Shown here: piece after piece, positions 1-6,390 of the stretch | How the letters are laid out: the number at the start of each line of letters is the position of its first letter | How positions within the stretch are numbered: position 1 is the first letter of the stretch | NCBI GenBank assembly: GCA_024642605.1 | Contig: JAHEAT010000055.1 | Coordinates: 1 to 6,472 of the forward strand | Direction of reading: 5' to 3' | DNA: 6,472 bases | Source: Microbacteriaceae bacterium | Lineage (GTDB): Bacteria > Actinomycetota > Actinomycetes > Actinomycetales > Microbacteriaceae | Notes under the pieces: generated by a model | What the model saw: only the letters and a program-made list of their open reading frames with translations | What the model was told of the DNA's origin: nothing | Database searches by the model: none | Made by a program: the position numbers and the translations under genes

Positions 1-959
1 GTTTCGCCGCGAGCGTGCTCCCCCGCCAGGATGATGGCTGGGTACTTCATGGTCACCTTCGAACCGATGTTGCCATCAACCCATTCCATGGTTGCGCCTT
101 CGTGAGCAATCGCGCGCTTGGTGACCAGGTTGTAGACGTTGGTCGACCAGTTCTGAATCGTTGTGTAACGAACGCGTGCGTTCTTCTTCACGATGATTTC
201 TACAACGGCCGAGTGCAGTGAGTCCGAGTTGTAAATTGGCGCGGTGCAACCTTCGATGTAGTGAACGTAAGAGCCCTCGTCGGCAATAATCAGAGTGCGC
301 TCGAACTGGCCCATGTTTTCGGTGTTGATTCTGAAGTAGGCCTGAAGTGGAATCTCTACGTGAACGCCCTTTGGAACGTAAACGAATGAACCTCCAGACC
401 AAACTGCGGTGTTCAAAGCAGCGAATTTGTTGTCGCCGGCTGGAATCACGGTGCCGAAATATTCTTGGAAGATTTCTGGGTGTTCTTTGAGAGCCGTGTC
501 GGTGTCAAGGAAGATGACGCCCTGAGCCTCGAGCTCCTCTTGAATCTGGTGGTAAACAACCTCGGACTCGTACTGAGCGGCTACGCCAGAAACAAGGCGT
601 GAACGCTCTGCCTCAGGGATTCCGAGCTTCTCGTAGGTGTTCTTAATGTCGTCTGGCAGGTCTTCCCAGCTGGCTGCCTGCTTTTCGGTTGAACGAACGA
701 AGTACTTGATATTGTCAAAGTCGATGCCGCTCAGGTCCGAGCCCCAGGTAGGCATTGGCTTCTTAGTGAAGTAGTTGTAGCCCTTCAGGCGGGTTTCGAG
801 CATCCACTCTGGTTCGCTCTTTTTACCGGAAATGTCGCGAACGACGTCCTCGTTGATTCCGCGCTTCGCAGTTTCTCCGGCTTTGTCGCTGTCTGACCAG
901 CCAAATTCGTAATTACCTAACGAATCCAATTCCGGACGATCGATGATGATGTCTGACAA
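1..959 (-). CDS. sufB: Fe-S cluster assembly protein SufB (C-terminus cut by window edge)
   Basis: SufB is the scaffold subunit of the cytosolic SufBCD complex, on which Fe-S clusters are assembled before transfer to target proteins. About 319 codons are visible of the roughly 470-480 usual for the family, so the last third is missing. The N-terminus shows the family pattern [18 protein letters not shown] (residues 8-25). The core shows [37 protein letters not shown] and YIEGCTAP; the Cys of the last motif is residue 238 and by my recollection matches E. coli Cys254, implicated in sulfur handling. The start is TTG at 959-957: an in-frame TAG lies at 974-972 and a GAGAGGA ribosome site at 972-966, with no ATG until codon 53. 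The EGCTAP site, which I recall as the mycobacterial SufB intein insertion point, is uninterrupted here. The gene runs divergently from ctaA, and no sufR lies directly upstream. Family assignment is very secure. Confidence 0.97.
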   Translation of the reverse strand, partial: MSDIIIDRPELDSLGNYEFGWSDSDKAGETAKRGINEDVVRDISGKKSEPEWMLETRLKGYNYFTKKPMPTWGSDLSGIDFDNIKYFVRSTEKQAASWEDLPDDIKNTYEKLGIPEAERSRLVSGVAAQYESEVVYHQIQEELEAQGVIFLDTDTALKEHPEIFQEYFGTVIPAGDNKFAALNTAVWSGGSFVYVPKGVHVEIPLQAYFRINTENMGQFERTLIIADEGSYVHYIEGCTAPIYNSDSLHSAVVEIIVKKNARVRYTTIQNWSTNVYNLVTKRAIAHEGATMEWVDGNIGSKVTMKYPAIILAGEHARGE

Positions 960-965
960 GACGCG

Positions 966-972
966 TCCTCTC
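966..972 (-). promoter_or_regulatory. Ribosome binding site of sufB (fixes the TTG start)
   Basis: On the minus strand the sequence reads GAGAGGA, then six bases (CGCGTC), then TTG. An in-frame TAG overlaps the upstream end of this site (974-972), so translation in the SufB frame cannot begin further upstream. Together these make the TTG start well supported. Confidence 0.8.
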
Positions 973-990
973 TATTCGTATAGGGCAAAC

Positions 991-1026
991 CACTTAGGCG
1001 CGGGATTATTCCAACGCGCCTTCGTG
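991..1026. repeat. Imperfect inverted repeat in the sufB/ctaA promoter region
   Basis: AGGCGCG (996-1002) is perfectly complementary to CGCGCCT (1015-1021) around a 12-base spacer. After a two-base mismatch on each side the arms resume with CAC (991-993) and GTG (1024-1026). The symmetry suggests an operator for a dimeric regulator, or an RNA hairpin in the ctaA leader if transcription starts upstream of it. It is not followed by a T-run on either strand, so it is not an intrinsic terminator. It overlaps the shared element at 992-1014. Confidence 0.5.
992..1014. promoter_or_regulatory. Putative shared promoter element, copy 1 (sufB/ctaA intergenic)
   Basis: The plus strand carries ACTT-A-GGCGCG-GGA-TTATTCC-AA. 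The blocks ACTT, GGCGCG and TTATTCC recur in the same order in the ctaB/tkt intergenic region at 4154-4174, separated by small gaps. The near edge lies about 33 bases upstream of the sufB start, and the element is followed toward sufB by a weak -10-like TATACG (minus, 982-977). This is a pattern match between two non-coding regions; binding by a regulator is inference. Confidence 0.4.
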
Positions 1027-1097
1027 TAAGTATTGAAGTGAGCAAAATGCTCCGACCCCTCGATTTTACCTTGGATTCCTTGCCGGGTAAAGACTCT

Positions 1098-1104
1098 AGA
1101 AAGG
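1098..1104 (+). promoter_or_regulatory. Ribosome binding site of ctaA (supports the TTG start)
   Basis: AGAAAGG is followed by six bases and then TTG at 1111. The CtaA frame is open back only to a TGA at 1039-1041, and there is no ATG, GTG or other TTG between them, so this site and start are the only canonical option. Confidence 0.7.
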
Positions 1105-1110
1105 CCGCAC

Positions 1111-1926
1111 TTGCGCAAGATCGCCGTTTGGGCTTCGCTAGTCTCAAATATTCTTCTGGTTGTGACCGGCGGAATTGTTCGCCTAACCGCTTCTGGTCTC
1201 GGCTGCCCAACTTGGCCAACCTGCACCGGCGACTCTATGGTTCCTGTCCCTGAGGCGGGCATTCACGGCATCATCGAGAACACCAACCGTGCGCTAACTA
1301 TAGTTTTGGTGGCCGTGGCGATTTTTACCGCGGTCGTTTTTTGGCGCAGTGCGCAACGCCGGCTAACCATTCTCATGGGCCTCGGGATCCCGGCTCAGGC
1401 GGTAATCGGCGGAATAAGCGTGCTCACCCAGCTAAACCCCTGGGTAGTCGGTTTGCACTTCGTGGTTTCGGCGGTGTTGATTGCCATGGCGACCTCACTG
1501 GTCTGGAACTTCTACGGCACCTCAAAGATCGCAGACGGTATGGCTGTTTCAATATCTAGAGCGATCGTCGCACTTGGTTCGATTTCGGTGCTGGTGGGAA
1601 TCGTCGTTACAGGCGCCGGGCCACACTCGGGCGATGCCGCAACTCCGCGAAACGGTTTAGACCTAGAGTTTCTGCAACACGTGCACTCATACCCCGCCTA
1701 CATCACACTCGCACTGGTGGTACTTCAGATTGCGAATTTTAGAAAGCTAAAACTCTCAAATCGAGTGAACTACTGGTTGCTTGGTGTTTTGCTCATGCAG
1801 GCACTGGTTGGCATCGCACAATCACGACTCGGCGTGCCGGCTCCGCTAGTTGCCATTCATCTTCTTGGTGCCTCGGTGCTAATTTCACTTATTTGGCTCC
1901 AGCGCCTTTCGATCAAGAAATGCTAA
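1111..1926 (+). CDS. ctaA: Heme A synthase (CtaA/COX15 family)
   Basis: CtaA is an integral membrane enzyme that oxidises the C8 methyl of heme O to a formyl group, giving heme A for aa3-type cytochrome c oxidase. The 271 residues contain about eight hydrophobic segments (roughly 4-24, 62-78, 84-106, 111-131, 149-169, 191-209, 218-235, 241-263), matching the two four-helix bundles of the family. Visible motifs are GGIVRLTASGLGCPTWPTC (20-38), with paired cysteines C32 and C38, IHGIIENTNR (51-60) with the conserved Glu E56, and TGAGPHSGD (167-175). Candidate heme ligands are H116, H190/H192 and H250. The first-bundle ligand position, His in Bacillus, is N59 here, which I believe is normal for actinobacterial CtaA. 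The protein is a little short because there is almost no N-terminal tail before helix 1. The start is TTG. The stop codon directly abuts the photolyase start. The partner gene ctaB lies in convergent orientation beyond the photolyase. Confidence 0.95.
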   Translation: MRKIAVWASLVSNILLVVTGGIVRLTASGLGCPTWPTCTGDSMVPVPEAGIHGIIENTNRALTIVLVAVAIFTAVVFWRSAQRRLTILMGLGIPAQAVIGGISVLTQLNPWVVGLHFVVSAVLIAMATSLVWNFYGTSKIADGMAVSISRAIVALGSISVLVGIVVTGAGPHSGDAATPRNGLDLEFLQHVHSYPAYITLALVVLQIANFRKLKLSNRVNYWLLGVLLMQALVGIAQSRLGVPAPLVAIHLLGASVLISLIWLQRLSIKKC

Positions 1927-3219
1927 ATGTCGACTCTCTACTGGTTTAGACGGGATCTGAGGCTTGCCGACAACCCGGCTCTCGTCGCGGCGGGTAAAGA
2001 CGTTTACCCAGTGGTTCTGGGCTCAGCGTTAAACGAAATCAGTGAGATTCGCAAAGATTCTCTTTCGGCTAGCTGGCGCTCACTTGGTGAGTCTCTCGAT
2101 GGCACACTGACTGTTGTCGAAGACGTGGCGGCAAGCGCGGCCAGGTTGGGTGTAACCGCTGTGCACTGCAGCAGGGCTTACGACCCCCACGGCGTCATCG
2201 AGCAGGAGCGCCTGCAGGTAGAACTTGAAACACTCGACATCAAGCTAGTTATTGGCCCTGGCAACTACGCGGTCTCCCCCGGTGCCATTAGAAAACTAGA
2301 CGGCACGCCCTACCGCGTTTACACACCATTCTTCAAAGCCTGGTTCGAGAATGGTTGGTCTACCCCGGTGCCGGCCCCCGTTGGCGTTCGTTGGATTTCG
2401 GCCGGAGGTGCAGCTTTGCCTTCCGGACCAGATGTATTGGTTGGCGAGGCATTTGCCCTGCGCACATTTGCGCGTTTTCAAAAAAGGGCCCTTAGCGATT
2501 ACAACGAAAACCGAAACCGTGCCGACCTCAGTGGCACTTCGCACCTATCTCACGCACTCGCCCACGGCGAGATTCACCCGAGGACTCTTTTGCAAGCACT
2601 AGGCGATTCGGCAGGCGAAGTGACCTTCATGAAAGAGCTTGCCTGGCGAGAGTTTTACGCAGACGTCCTCTGGCATAACCCACACACCGTTGATGGTTAT
2701 TACGAACCTCGGTTTGCATCTATGAGATATGACCTTGACCCAGAGAAACTTGAGGCTTGGCAGCAGGGCAAAACCGGATTCCCGATGGTCGATGCGGGTA
2801 TGCGCCAGCTACTCACCGAGGGCTGGATGCACAATCGCGTTCGAATGATTGTCGCGTCCTTCTTGGTAAAGGACTTGCACATTGAATGGCAGCACGGCGC
2901 ACGTTGGTTCGAGCAGCACCTAACTGACTTTGATGTTGCCTCCAACTCGCACGGCTGGCAGTGGACGGCAGGCTGCGGGACCGATGCTTCGCCTTACTAT
3001 CGCGTTTTCAACCCGGTAATGCAGGGCTATAAGTTCGACCCAAACGGCGACTATGTGCGCAAGTACATACCTGAGTTGCGAGGCATTCCGGGCAAAGAAG
3101 TTCATGAACCATGGTTGCTTCTGAGTGGGCTTTCGGCGGGTTACCCTGCGCCAATTGTCGATCATGCTGTGGAGCGTGCCGAGTCGCTCTTGCGTCTCGA
3201 AGAGATAAAGGTTTCTTAG
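1927..3219 (+). CDS. phr: Class I CPD deoxyribodipyrimidine photolyase
   Basis: This flavoprotein uses near-UV/blue light to split cyclobutane pyrimidine dimers in DNA. The 430 residues (slightly compact against the usual 450-500) start with the photolyase alpha/beta domain, [15 protein letters not shown] (5-19), and end with the FAD-binding domain. The latter includes ELAWREFY (237-244), [24 protein letters not shown] (299-307) and SNSHGWQW (339-346). By alignment to remembered E. coli PhrB, the CPD-contact residues E237, W240, N303, M307 and W346 are present, as is the flavin-facing Asn (N340), favouring repair over a cryptochrome role. The electron-transfer tryptophans W344 and W321 are present, but the distal one aligns with Y268. 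ATG follows the ctaA TAA with no gap and no clear ribosome site, implying coupled translation. The stop overlaps the convergent ctaB stop. Photolyase is not usual between ctaA and ctaB, so it is probably a lineage-specific insertion. Confidence 0.95.
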   Translation: MSTLYWFRRDLRLADNPALVAAGKDVYPVVLGSALNEISEIRKDSLSASWRSLGESLDGTLTVVEDVAASAARLGVTAVHCSRAYDPHGVIEQERLQVELETLDIKLVIGPGNYAVSPGAIRKLDGTPYRVYTPFFKAWFENGWSTPVPAPVGVRWISAGGAALPSGPDVLVGEAFALRTFARFQKRALSDYNENRNRADLSGTSHLSHALAHGEIHPRTLLQALGDSAGEVTFMKELAWREFYADVLWHNPHTVDGYYEPRFASMRYDLDPEKLEAWQQGKTGFPMVDAGMRQLLTEGWMHNRVRMIVASFLVKDLHIEWQHGARWFEQHLTDFDVASNSHGWQWTAGCGTDASPYYRVFNPVMQGYKFDPNGDYVRKYIPELRGIPGKEVHEPWLLLSGLSAGYPAPIVDHAVERAESLLRLEEIKVS

Positions 3220-4130
3220 TACAGCGGTAGGTGTACTAGCGGGTCCACGGCTATTGCGATAAACAAGACGGTTAGGTAAGTAATCGAGCCGTGAAAAAGT
3301 CTCATCGGGGTTTTTACCTCGCCGGCTTTGCTCGCGTTATAGAGCAGTGTGGCCTCGAACAGAAACCAGCCACCGCTGACGACCGAAGCCACGGTGTAGA
3401 TCCAACCGAGGTGGGCTGCTGGGATCATCAGCAAAGTTGATACGACAAGCGCCCACGAGTAAAGAACGATCTGCACGCCAACAACCTGCGGCGATCGAAC
3501 CACTGGCAGCATCGGAACGCCAGCCGCCGCGTAATCGTCTTTGTAACGCATGGACAGCGGCCAGTAGTGCGGCGGGGTCCACAAGAAAATGATCAGGAAG
3601 AGCAGCCAAGCCGAGACACTTAGGTCGTTGGTGACTGCGGCCCAACCAATCAATGCGGGCATCGCACCGGCAGCGCCTCCCCAGACAATGTTCTGCGGAG
3701 TGCGGCGCTTAAGCAGCAGCGTGTAAACCAAAACATAGAAAAGGATCGCGCTCAGAGACAGCATCGCCGCTAAAAAGTTGGTGAAAATCCAAAGCCAGGC
3801 CACCGAAAGTGCGCCAACCACGAACGCGAAGATAAGTGCTTGCCGTTTAGTGAGCTCGCCGGTTACCAGTGGGCGGTTTTTTGTGCGTCCCATGATTTTG
3901 TCGATGTCTGCGTCGATGTAGCAGTTGAATGCGTTTGCCGAACCAGCCGACAAGGCACCACCAACGAGGGTTGCCACCACGAGCCAGAGGCTCGGGAGCC
4001 CCTGTTTTGCCAGGATCATGGTTGGAACAGTCGTGATTAGAAGAAGCTCGATGACCCGAGGTTTAGTTAGCGCAAGGTAGGCCTTCGCTTTACTGACGAG
4101 GCCGCGCTTGGGTGAGGTTTTTGAGGTCAT
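3216..4130 (-). CDS. ctaB: Protoheme IX farnesyltransferase (heme O synthase, UbiA family)
   Basis: CtaB transfers a farnesyl group from farnesyl diphosphate to heme B, making heme O, the substrate of CtaA. The 304 residues are the expected length. The N-terminal signature [19 protein letters not shown] (20-38) is followed by the first prenyl-diphosphate/Mg2+ motif, N69-x3-D73-x3-D77 (NCYIDADID), and GRTKNRPL (81-88). Next come TPPHYW (185-190) and the second Asp-rich loop [15 protein letters not shown] (196-210). About eight to nine hydrophobic helices span residues 25-295. The ATG at 4130 gives the expected short charged N-terminus. No clear ribosome site precedes it, but a -10-like TAGAAT ends nine bases upstream, so the mRNA may be nearly leaderless. 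Its stop overlaps the photolyase stop by four bases on the opposite strand, and it diverges from tkt. Family assignment is very secure. Confidence 0.97.
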   Translation of the reverse strand: MTSKTSPKRGLVSKAKAYLALTKPRVIELLLITTVPTMILAKQGLPSLWLVVATLVGGALSAGSANAFNCYIDADIDKIMGRTKNRPLVTGELTKRQALIFAFVVGALSVAWLWIFTNFLAAMLSLSAILFYVLVYTLLLKRRTPQNIVWGGAAGAMPALIGWAAVTNDLSVSAWLLFLIIFLWTPPHYWPLSMRYKDDYAAAGVPMLPVVRSPQVVGVQIVLYSWALVVSTLLMIPAAHLGWIYTVASVVSGGWFLFEATLLYNASKAGEVKTPMRLFHGSITYLTVLFIAIAVDPLVHLPLY

Positions 4131-4139
4131 GTTCGTTCA

Positions 4140-4145
4140 ATTCTA
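4140..4145 (-). promoter_or_regulatory. Candidate -10 box of ctaB (near-leaderless transcript)
   Basis: The minus strand reads TAGAAT, matching the actinobacterial TANNNT pattern, nine bases before the ctaB ATG. A transcription start 6-8 bases downstream would leave a leader of only one to three bases, which agrees with the lack of a ribosome site. No good TTGACA-like -35 is visible at 16-18 bases; the shared element at 4154-4174 covers part of that region. Confidence 0.4.
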
Positions 4146-4180
4146 AATCAGTGACTTGGCGCGTTATTCCCCAAGTGATT
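4146..4180. repeat. Inverted repeat in the ctaB/tkt promoter region
   Basis: ACTTGG (4154-4159) is complementary to CCAAGT (4171-4176) around an 11-base spacer, and flanking AATCA (4146-4150) is complementary to TGATT (4176-4180), offset by an unpaired GTG on the left arm. The repeat adjoins the ctaB -10 candidate and contains the shared element, so it could be an operator for ctaB, tkt or both. Confidence 0.4.
4154..4174. promoter_or_regulatory. Putative shared promoter element, copy 2 (ctaB/tkt intergenic)
   Basis: The plus strand carries ACTT-GGCGCG-TTATTCC-CC-AA, the same ordered blocks as at 992-1014 with small gap differences. Its near edge lies about 24 bases upstream of the ctaB start, comparable to the 33 bases before sufB, so both copies sit at a similar place relative to the minus-strand genes. 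A binding role is inference from recurrence, position and local symmetry. Confidence 0.4.
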
Positions 4181-4194
4181 AAGGTCTCGCGGTG

Positions 4195-4200
4195 TAGACT
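4195..4200 (+). promoter_or_regulatory. Candidate -10 box for the tkt-tal transcript
   Basis: TAGACT fits the TANNNT pattern and would place the transcript start near 4207, at the first base of the hairpin stem, with a leader of about 87 bases. No convincing -35 hexamer lies 16-18 bases upstream, so this is a weak call. Confidence 0.3.
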
Positions 4201-4205
4201 TCTTA

Positions 4206-4220
4206 GGTGGCAAAGCCACC
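4206..4220 (+). other. Perfect stem-loop in the tkt leader
   Basis: GGTGGC-AAA-GCCACC forms a six-base-pair GC-rich stem with a three-base loop, 73 bases before the tkt start. No T-run follows on either strand, so it is not an intrinsic terminator. If transcription begins at the candidate promoter just upstream, the hairpin would sit at the extreme 5' end of the mRNA, where it could protect against decay. As DNA it is also a compact palindrome that a dimeric repressor could bind. Confidence 0.55.
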
Positions 4221-4282
4221 ATCTTTCGGCGACGTTGCCCAATCAACAAAAATCACGAGCGTGCATGAGCGCGCCTAGAAAT

Positions 4283-4288
4283 AAGGAG
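4283..4288 (+). promoter_or_regulatory. Strong ribosome binding site of tkt (fixes the TTG start)
   Basis: AAGGAG, a near-perfect anti-16S match, lies five bases before TTG at 4294. An in-frame TAG at 4276-4278 rules out an upstream start, so the TTG start is secure. Confidence 0.88.
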
Positions 4289-4293
4289 CTGCC

Positions 4294-6369
4294 TTGTCAG
4301 CATTCCAGTGGACCGACCTTGACTCAAAGGCAGTAGACACCGCACGTGTTTTAGCCGCAGACGCAGTAGAAAAGGTTGGCAACGGCCACCCTGGAACCGC
4401 GATCAGCCTAGCCCCAGTGGCATACCTCTTGTTCAACAAGGTTATGCGTCACGACCCAAGCGACGACCGCTGGCTCGGCCGCGACCGCTTCATTCTCTCG
4501 GTTGGCCACTCATCGCTAACCATCTACAACCAGTTGTTCTTGCACGGCTACGGCCTAGAGCTCGACGACCTAAAGGCTCTGCGCACCTGGGGCTCGGCCA
4601 CTCCTGGTCACCCTGAGTATGGCCACACCAAGGGTGTCGAAATCACCACTGGCCCTCTAGGCCAAGGTCTTGCATCGGCAACCGGTTTTGCTTACGCAGC
4701 CCGCTTCGAGCGCGGTCTATACGACCCGAACGCAGCCACCGGTACCAGCCCGTTTGACCACTTCGTTTACGTCATTGCAGGTGACGGCGATATGCAGGAG
4801 GGCGTCACCTCTGAGGCCGCATCTCTTGCCGGCCACCAGAAGCTCGGCAACCTTGTTGTGATCTACGACAGCAACCAGATTTCGATCGAAGACGACACCG
4901 ACATCGCCTTTACCGAGGACGTCTCGGCACGCTACGAGTCATACGGTTGGCACGTGCAGACCGTTGACTGGAAGAAGACCGGCAACTACGAAGAAGACTT
5001 AGAAGAGCTCTACAACGCCATTCAGGCAGCCAAGGCAGTTACCGACAAGCCTTCGCTAATTCGCTTGCGCACCATCATCGGCTGGCCTTCGCCAACCAAG
5101 CAAAACAGCGGAAAAATCCACGGCGCAAAGCTCGGCGCAGAGGAGCTGGCTGGTTTGAAGACCGCTCTAGGTTTTGACCCAGAGAAGTCGTTCGACGTGG
5201 CCCCAGAGGTTTTGGCTCACACTCGTGGTTACCAGCAGTTTGCTAGCGAAAACCGCAAGGTTTGGCAGTCGGCATTCGACGACTGGGCAAACGCAAACCC
5301 AGAGCAGAAGAAGCTTCTTGACCGCGTCGAGAGCGGCGAAACGCCGGCTGAACTAGCTGCCTCGCTGCCAGTTTTCGATTCGGGCACAGAGATCTCGACC
5401 CGTTCGGCTTCTGGCAAGGTAATCAACGCAATTGCCAAGGTCATGCCTGAACTTTGGGGCGGTTCGGCCGACCTAGCCGAGTCGAACCTCACTACCATCG
5501 AAGGCTCGCCTTCGTTCATTCCTTCGGAATGGTCAACTCACGAATGGAAGGGCAACAAGTACGGTCGCGTGCTGCACTTCGGTATTCGCGAGCACGCCAT
5601 GGGTTCGATTTTGAACGGCATCGTCTTGCACGGAAAGACCCGCGCATTCGGTGGCACCTTCCTAATATTCAGCGACTACATGCGCCCGGCTGTTCGCTTG
5701 GCCGCCCTAATGGGTGTTCCTTCTATCTTTGTCTGGACCCACGACTCCGTGGCCCTTGGTGAAGACGGGCCAACCCACCAGCCGATCGAGCAGTTGGCAA
5801 CCCTTCGCGCGATTCCAAACTTGGACATCGTTCGCCCGGGTGACGCCAACGAAACCGCATACGCCTGGAAGACGATTCTCGAGCGTCGACAGGGCCCTGC
5901 GGGTATCGCGCTGACCCGTCAGAACATTCCGGTGTTCCAGCGCGGCGAAGGCTTCGCAGACGCTTCGAACACCTCGAAGGGTGCATACACCCTGGTCGAT
6001 GCTGCCAACGGCAAACCGAAGTTGATCTTGATCGCGACAGGTTCTGAAGTTCAGCTCGCCGTGGCCGCCCGTGAGCAGCTTGAAGCCGCAGGTATCGCAA
6101 CCCGCGTTGTCTCTGCCCCTTGCCTCGAATGGTTCGACGAGCAGTCCGACGCATACCGCGAAGAAGTCCTGCCAAGCAAGGTTCAGGCTCGCGTCTCGGT
6201 TGAGGCCGGACTAGCCCTCGGCTGGTCGAAGTATGTTGGCCCATTCGGTAAGAGCGTTTCGATCGAGCACTACGGTGCATCGGCCGACTACCAGACCCTG
6301 TTCCGCGAGTTTGGCATCACCACCGAAGCAGTTGTAGCAACTGCCAAAGAAGTTCTAAAAAGCCTCTAA
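4294..6369 (+). CDS. tkt: Transketolase
   Basis: Transketolase is a cytosolic, thiamine diphosphate and Mg2+ dependent enzyme. It moves two-carbon ketol units between sugar phosphates in the non-oxidative pentose phosphate pathway, linking ribose 5-phosphate and erythrose 4-phosphate supply to glycolysis. The 691 residues are the usual length. The N-terminal diphosphate-binding domain shows GNGHPGTAISLAP (29-41, His32), GHSS (71-74), TTGPLGQG (118-125) and GDGDMQEG (163-170), with Asn194 completing the cofactor motif. The pyrimidine domain has the catalytic Glu433 in FGIREHAMG, FGGTFLIFSDYMRPAVR, and GEDGPTHQP with His495. The C-terminal domain starts near residue 570 and includes LIATGSEVQLA. 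The start is TTG behind a strong ribosome site. tal begins 21 bases after the stop, so the two are probably one transcript. No missing residues or breaks are seen. Confidence 0.98.
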   Translation: MSAFQWTDLDSKAVDTARVLAADAVEKVGNGHPGTAISLAPVAYLLFNKVMRHDPSDDRWLGRDRFILSVGHSSLTIYNQLFLHGYGLELDDLKALRTWGSATPGHPEYGHTKGVEITTGPLGQGLASATGFAYAARFERGLYDPNAATGTSPFDHFVYVIAGDGDMQEGVTSEAASLAGHQKLGNLVVIYDSNQISIEDDTDIAFTEDVSARYESYGWHVQTVDWKKTGNYEEDLEELYNAIQAAKAVTDKPSLIRLRTIIGWPSPTKQNSGKIHGAKLGAEELAGLKTALGFDPEKSFDVAPEVLAHTRGYQQFASENRKVWQSAFDDWANANPEQKKLLDRVESGETPAELAASLPVFDSGTEISTRSASGKVINAIAKVMPELWGGSADLAESNLTTIEGSPSFIPSEWSTHEWKGNKYGRVLHFGIREHAMGSILNGIVLHGKTRAFGGTFLIFSDYMRPAVRLAALMGVPSIFVWTHDSVALGEDGPTHQPIEQLATLRAIPNLDIVRPGDANETAYAWKTILERRQGPAGIALTRQNIPVFQRGEGFADASNTSKGAYTLVDAANGKPKLILIATGSEVQLAVAAREQLEAAGIATRVVSAPCLEWFDEQSDAYREEVLPSKVQARVSVEAGLALGWSKYVGPFGKSVSIEHYGASADYQTLFREFGITTEAVVATAKEVLKSL

Positions 6370-6390
6370 AGAAGAAGAGAGAAAAGAATC

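Noticed and set aside
977..982. TATACG (minus) as a firm sufB -10 box
   Set aside because: It would place the transcript start at or within the ribosome site and has no matching -35 at 16-18 bases, so it is mentioned only as weak support for the shared element.
1038..1253. 71-codon frame starting GTG/ATG (1038/1047) upstream of and overlapping ctaA, considered as a leader peptide or as a frameshifted true N-terminus of ctaA
   Set aside because: The overlapping part is the shifted frame of ctaA and the protein resembles nothing known. The ctaA frame has its own ribosome site and TTG start that already covers helix 1, so no frameshift is needed.
917..1262. Two overlapping minus-strand frames of 96-100 codons across the sufB/ctaA gap
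   Set aside because: They overlap the sufB start region and the ctaA N-terminus in other frames, show no motifs, and conflict with both secure genes.
4206..4220. The tkt-side hairpin as an intrinsic terminator
   Set aside because: No T-run follows on either strand, and there is no gene ending nearby: ctaB and tkt both start at this gap.
5723..6280. 185-codon open frame on the minus strand inside tkt
   Set aside because: It is antisense to an intact transketolase domain, its translation is Arg/Ser-rich low-quality protein with no recognisable motif, and it arises from codon bias of the real gene.
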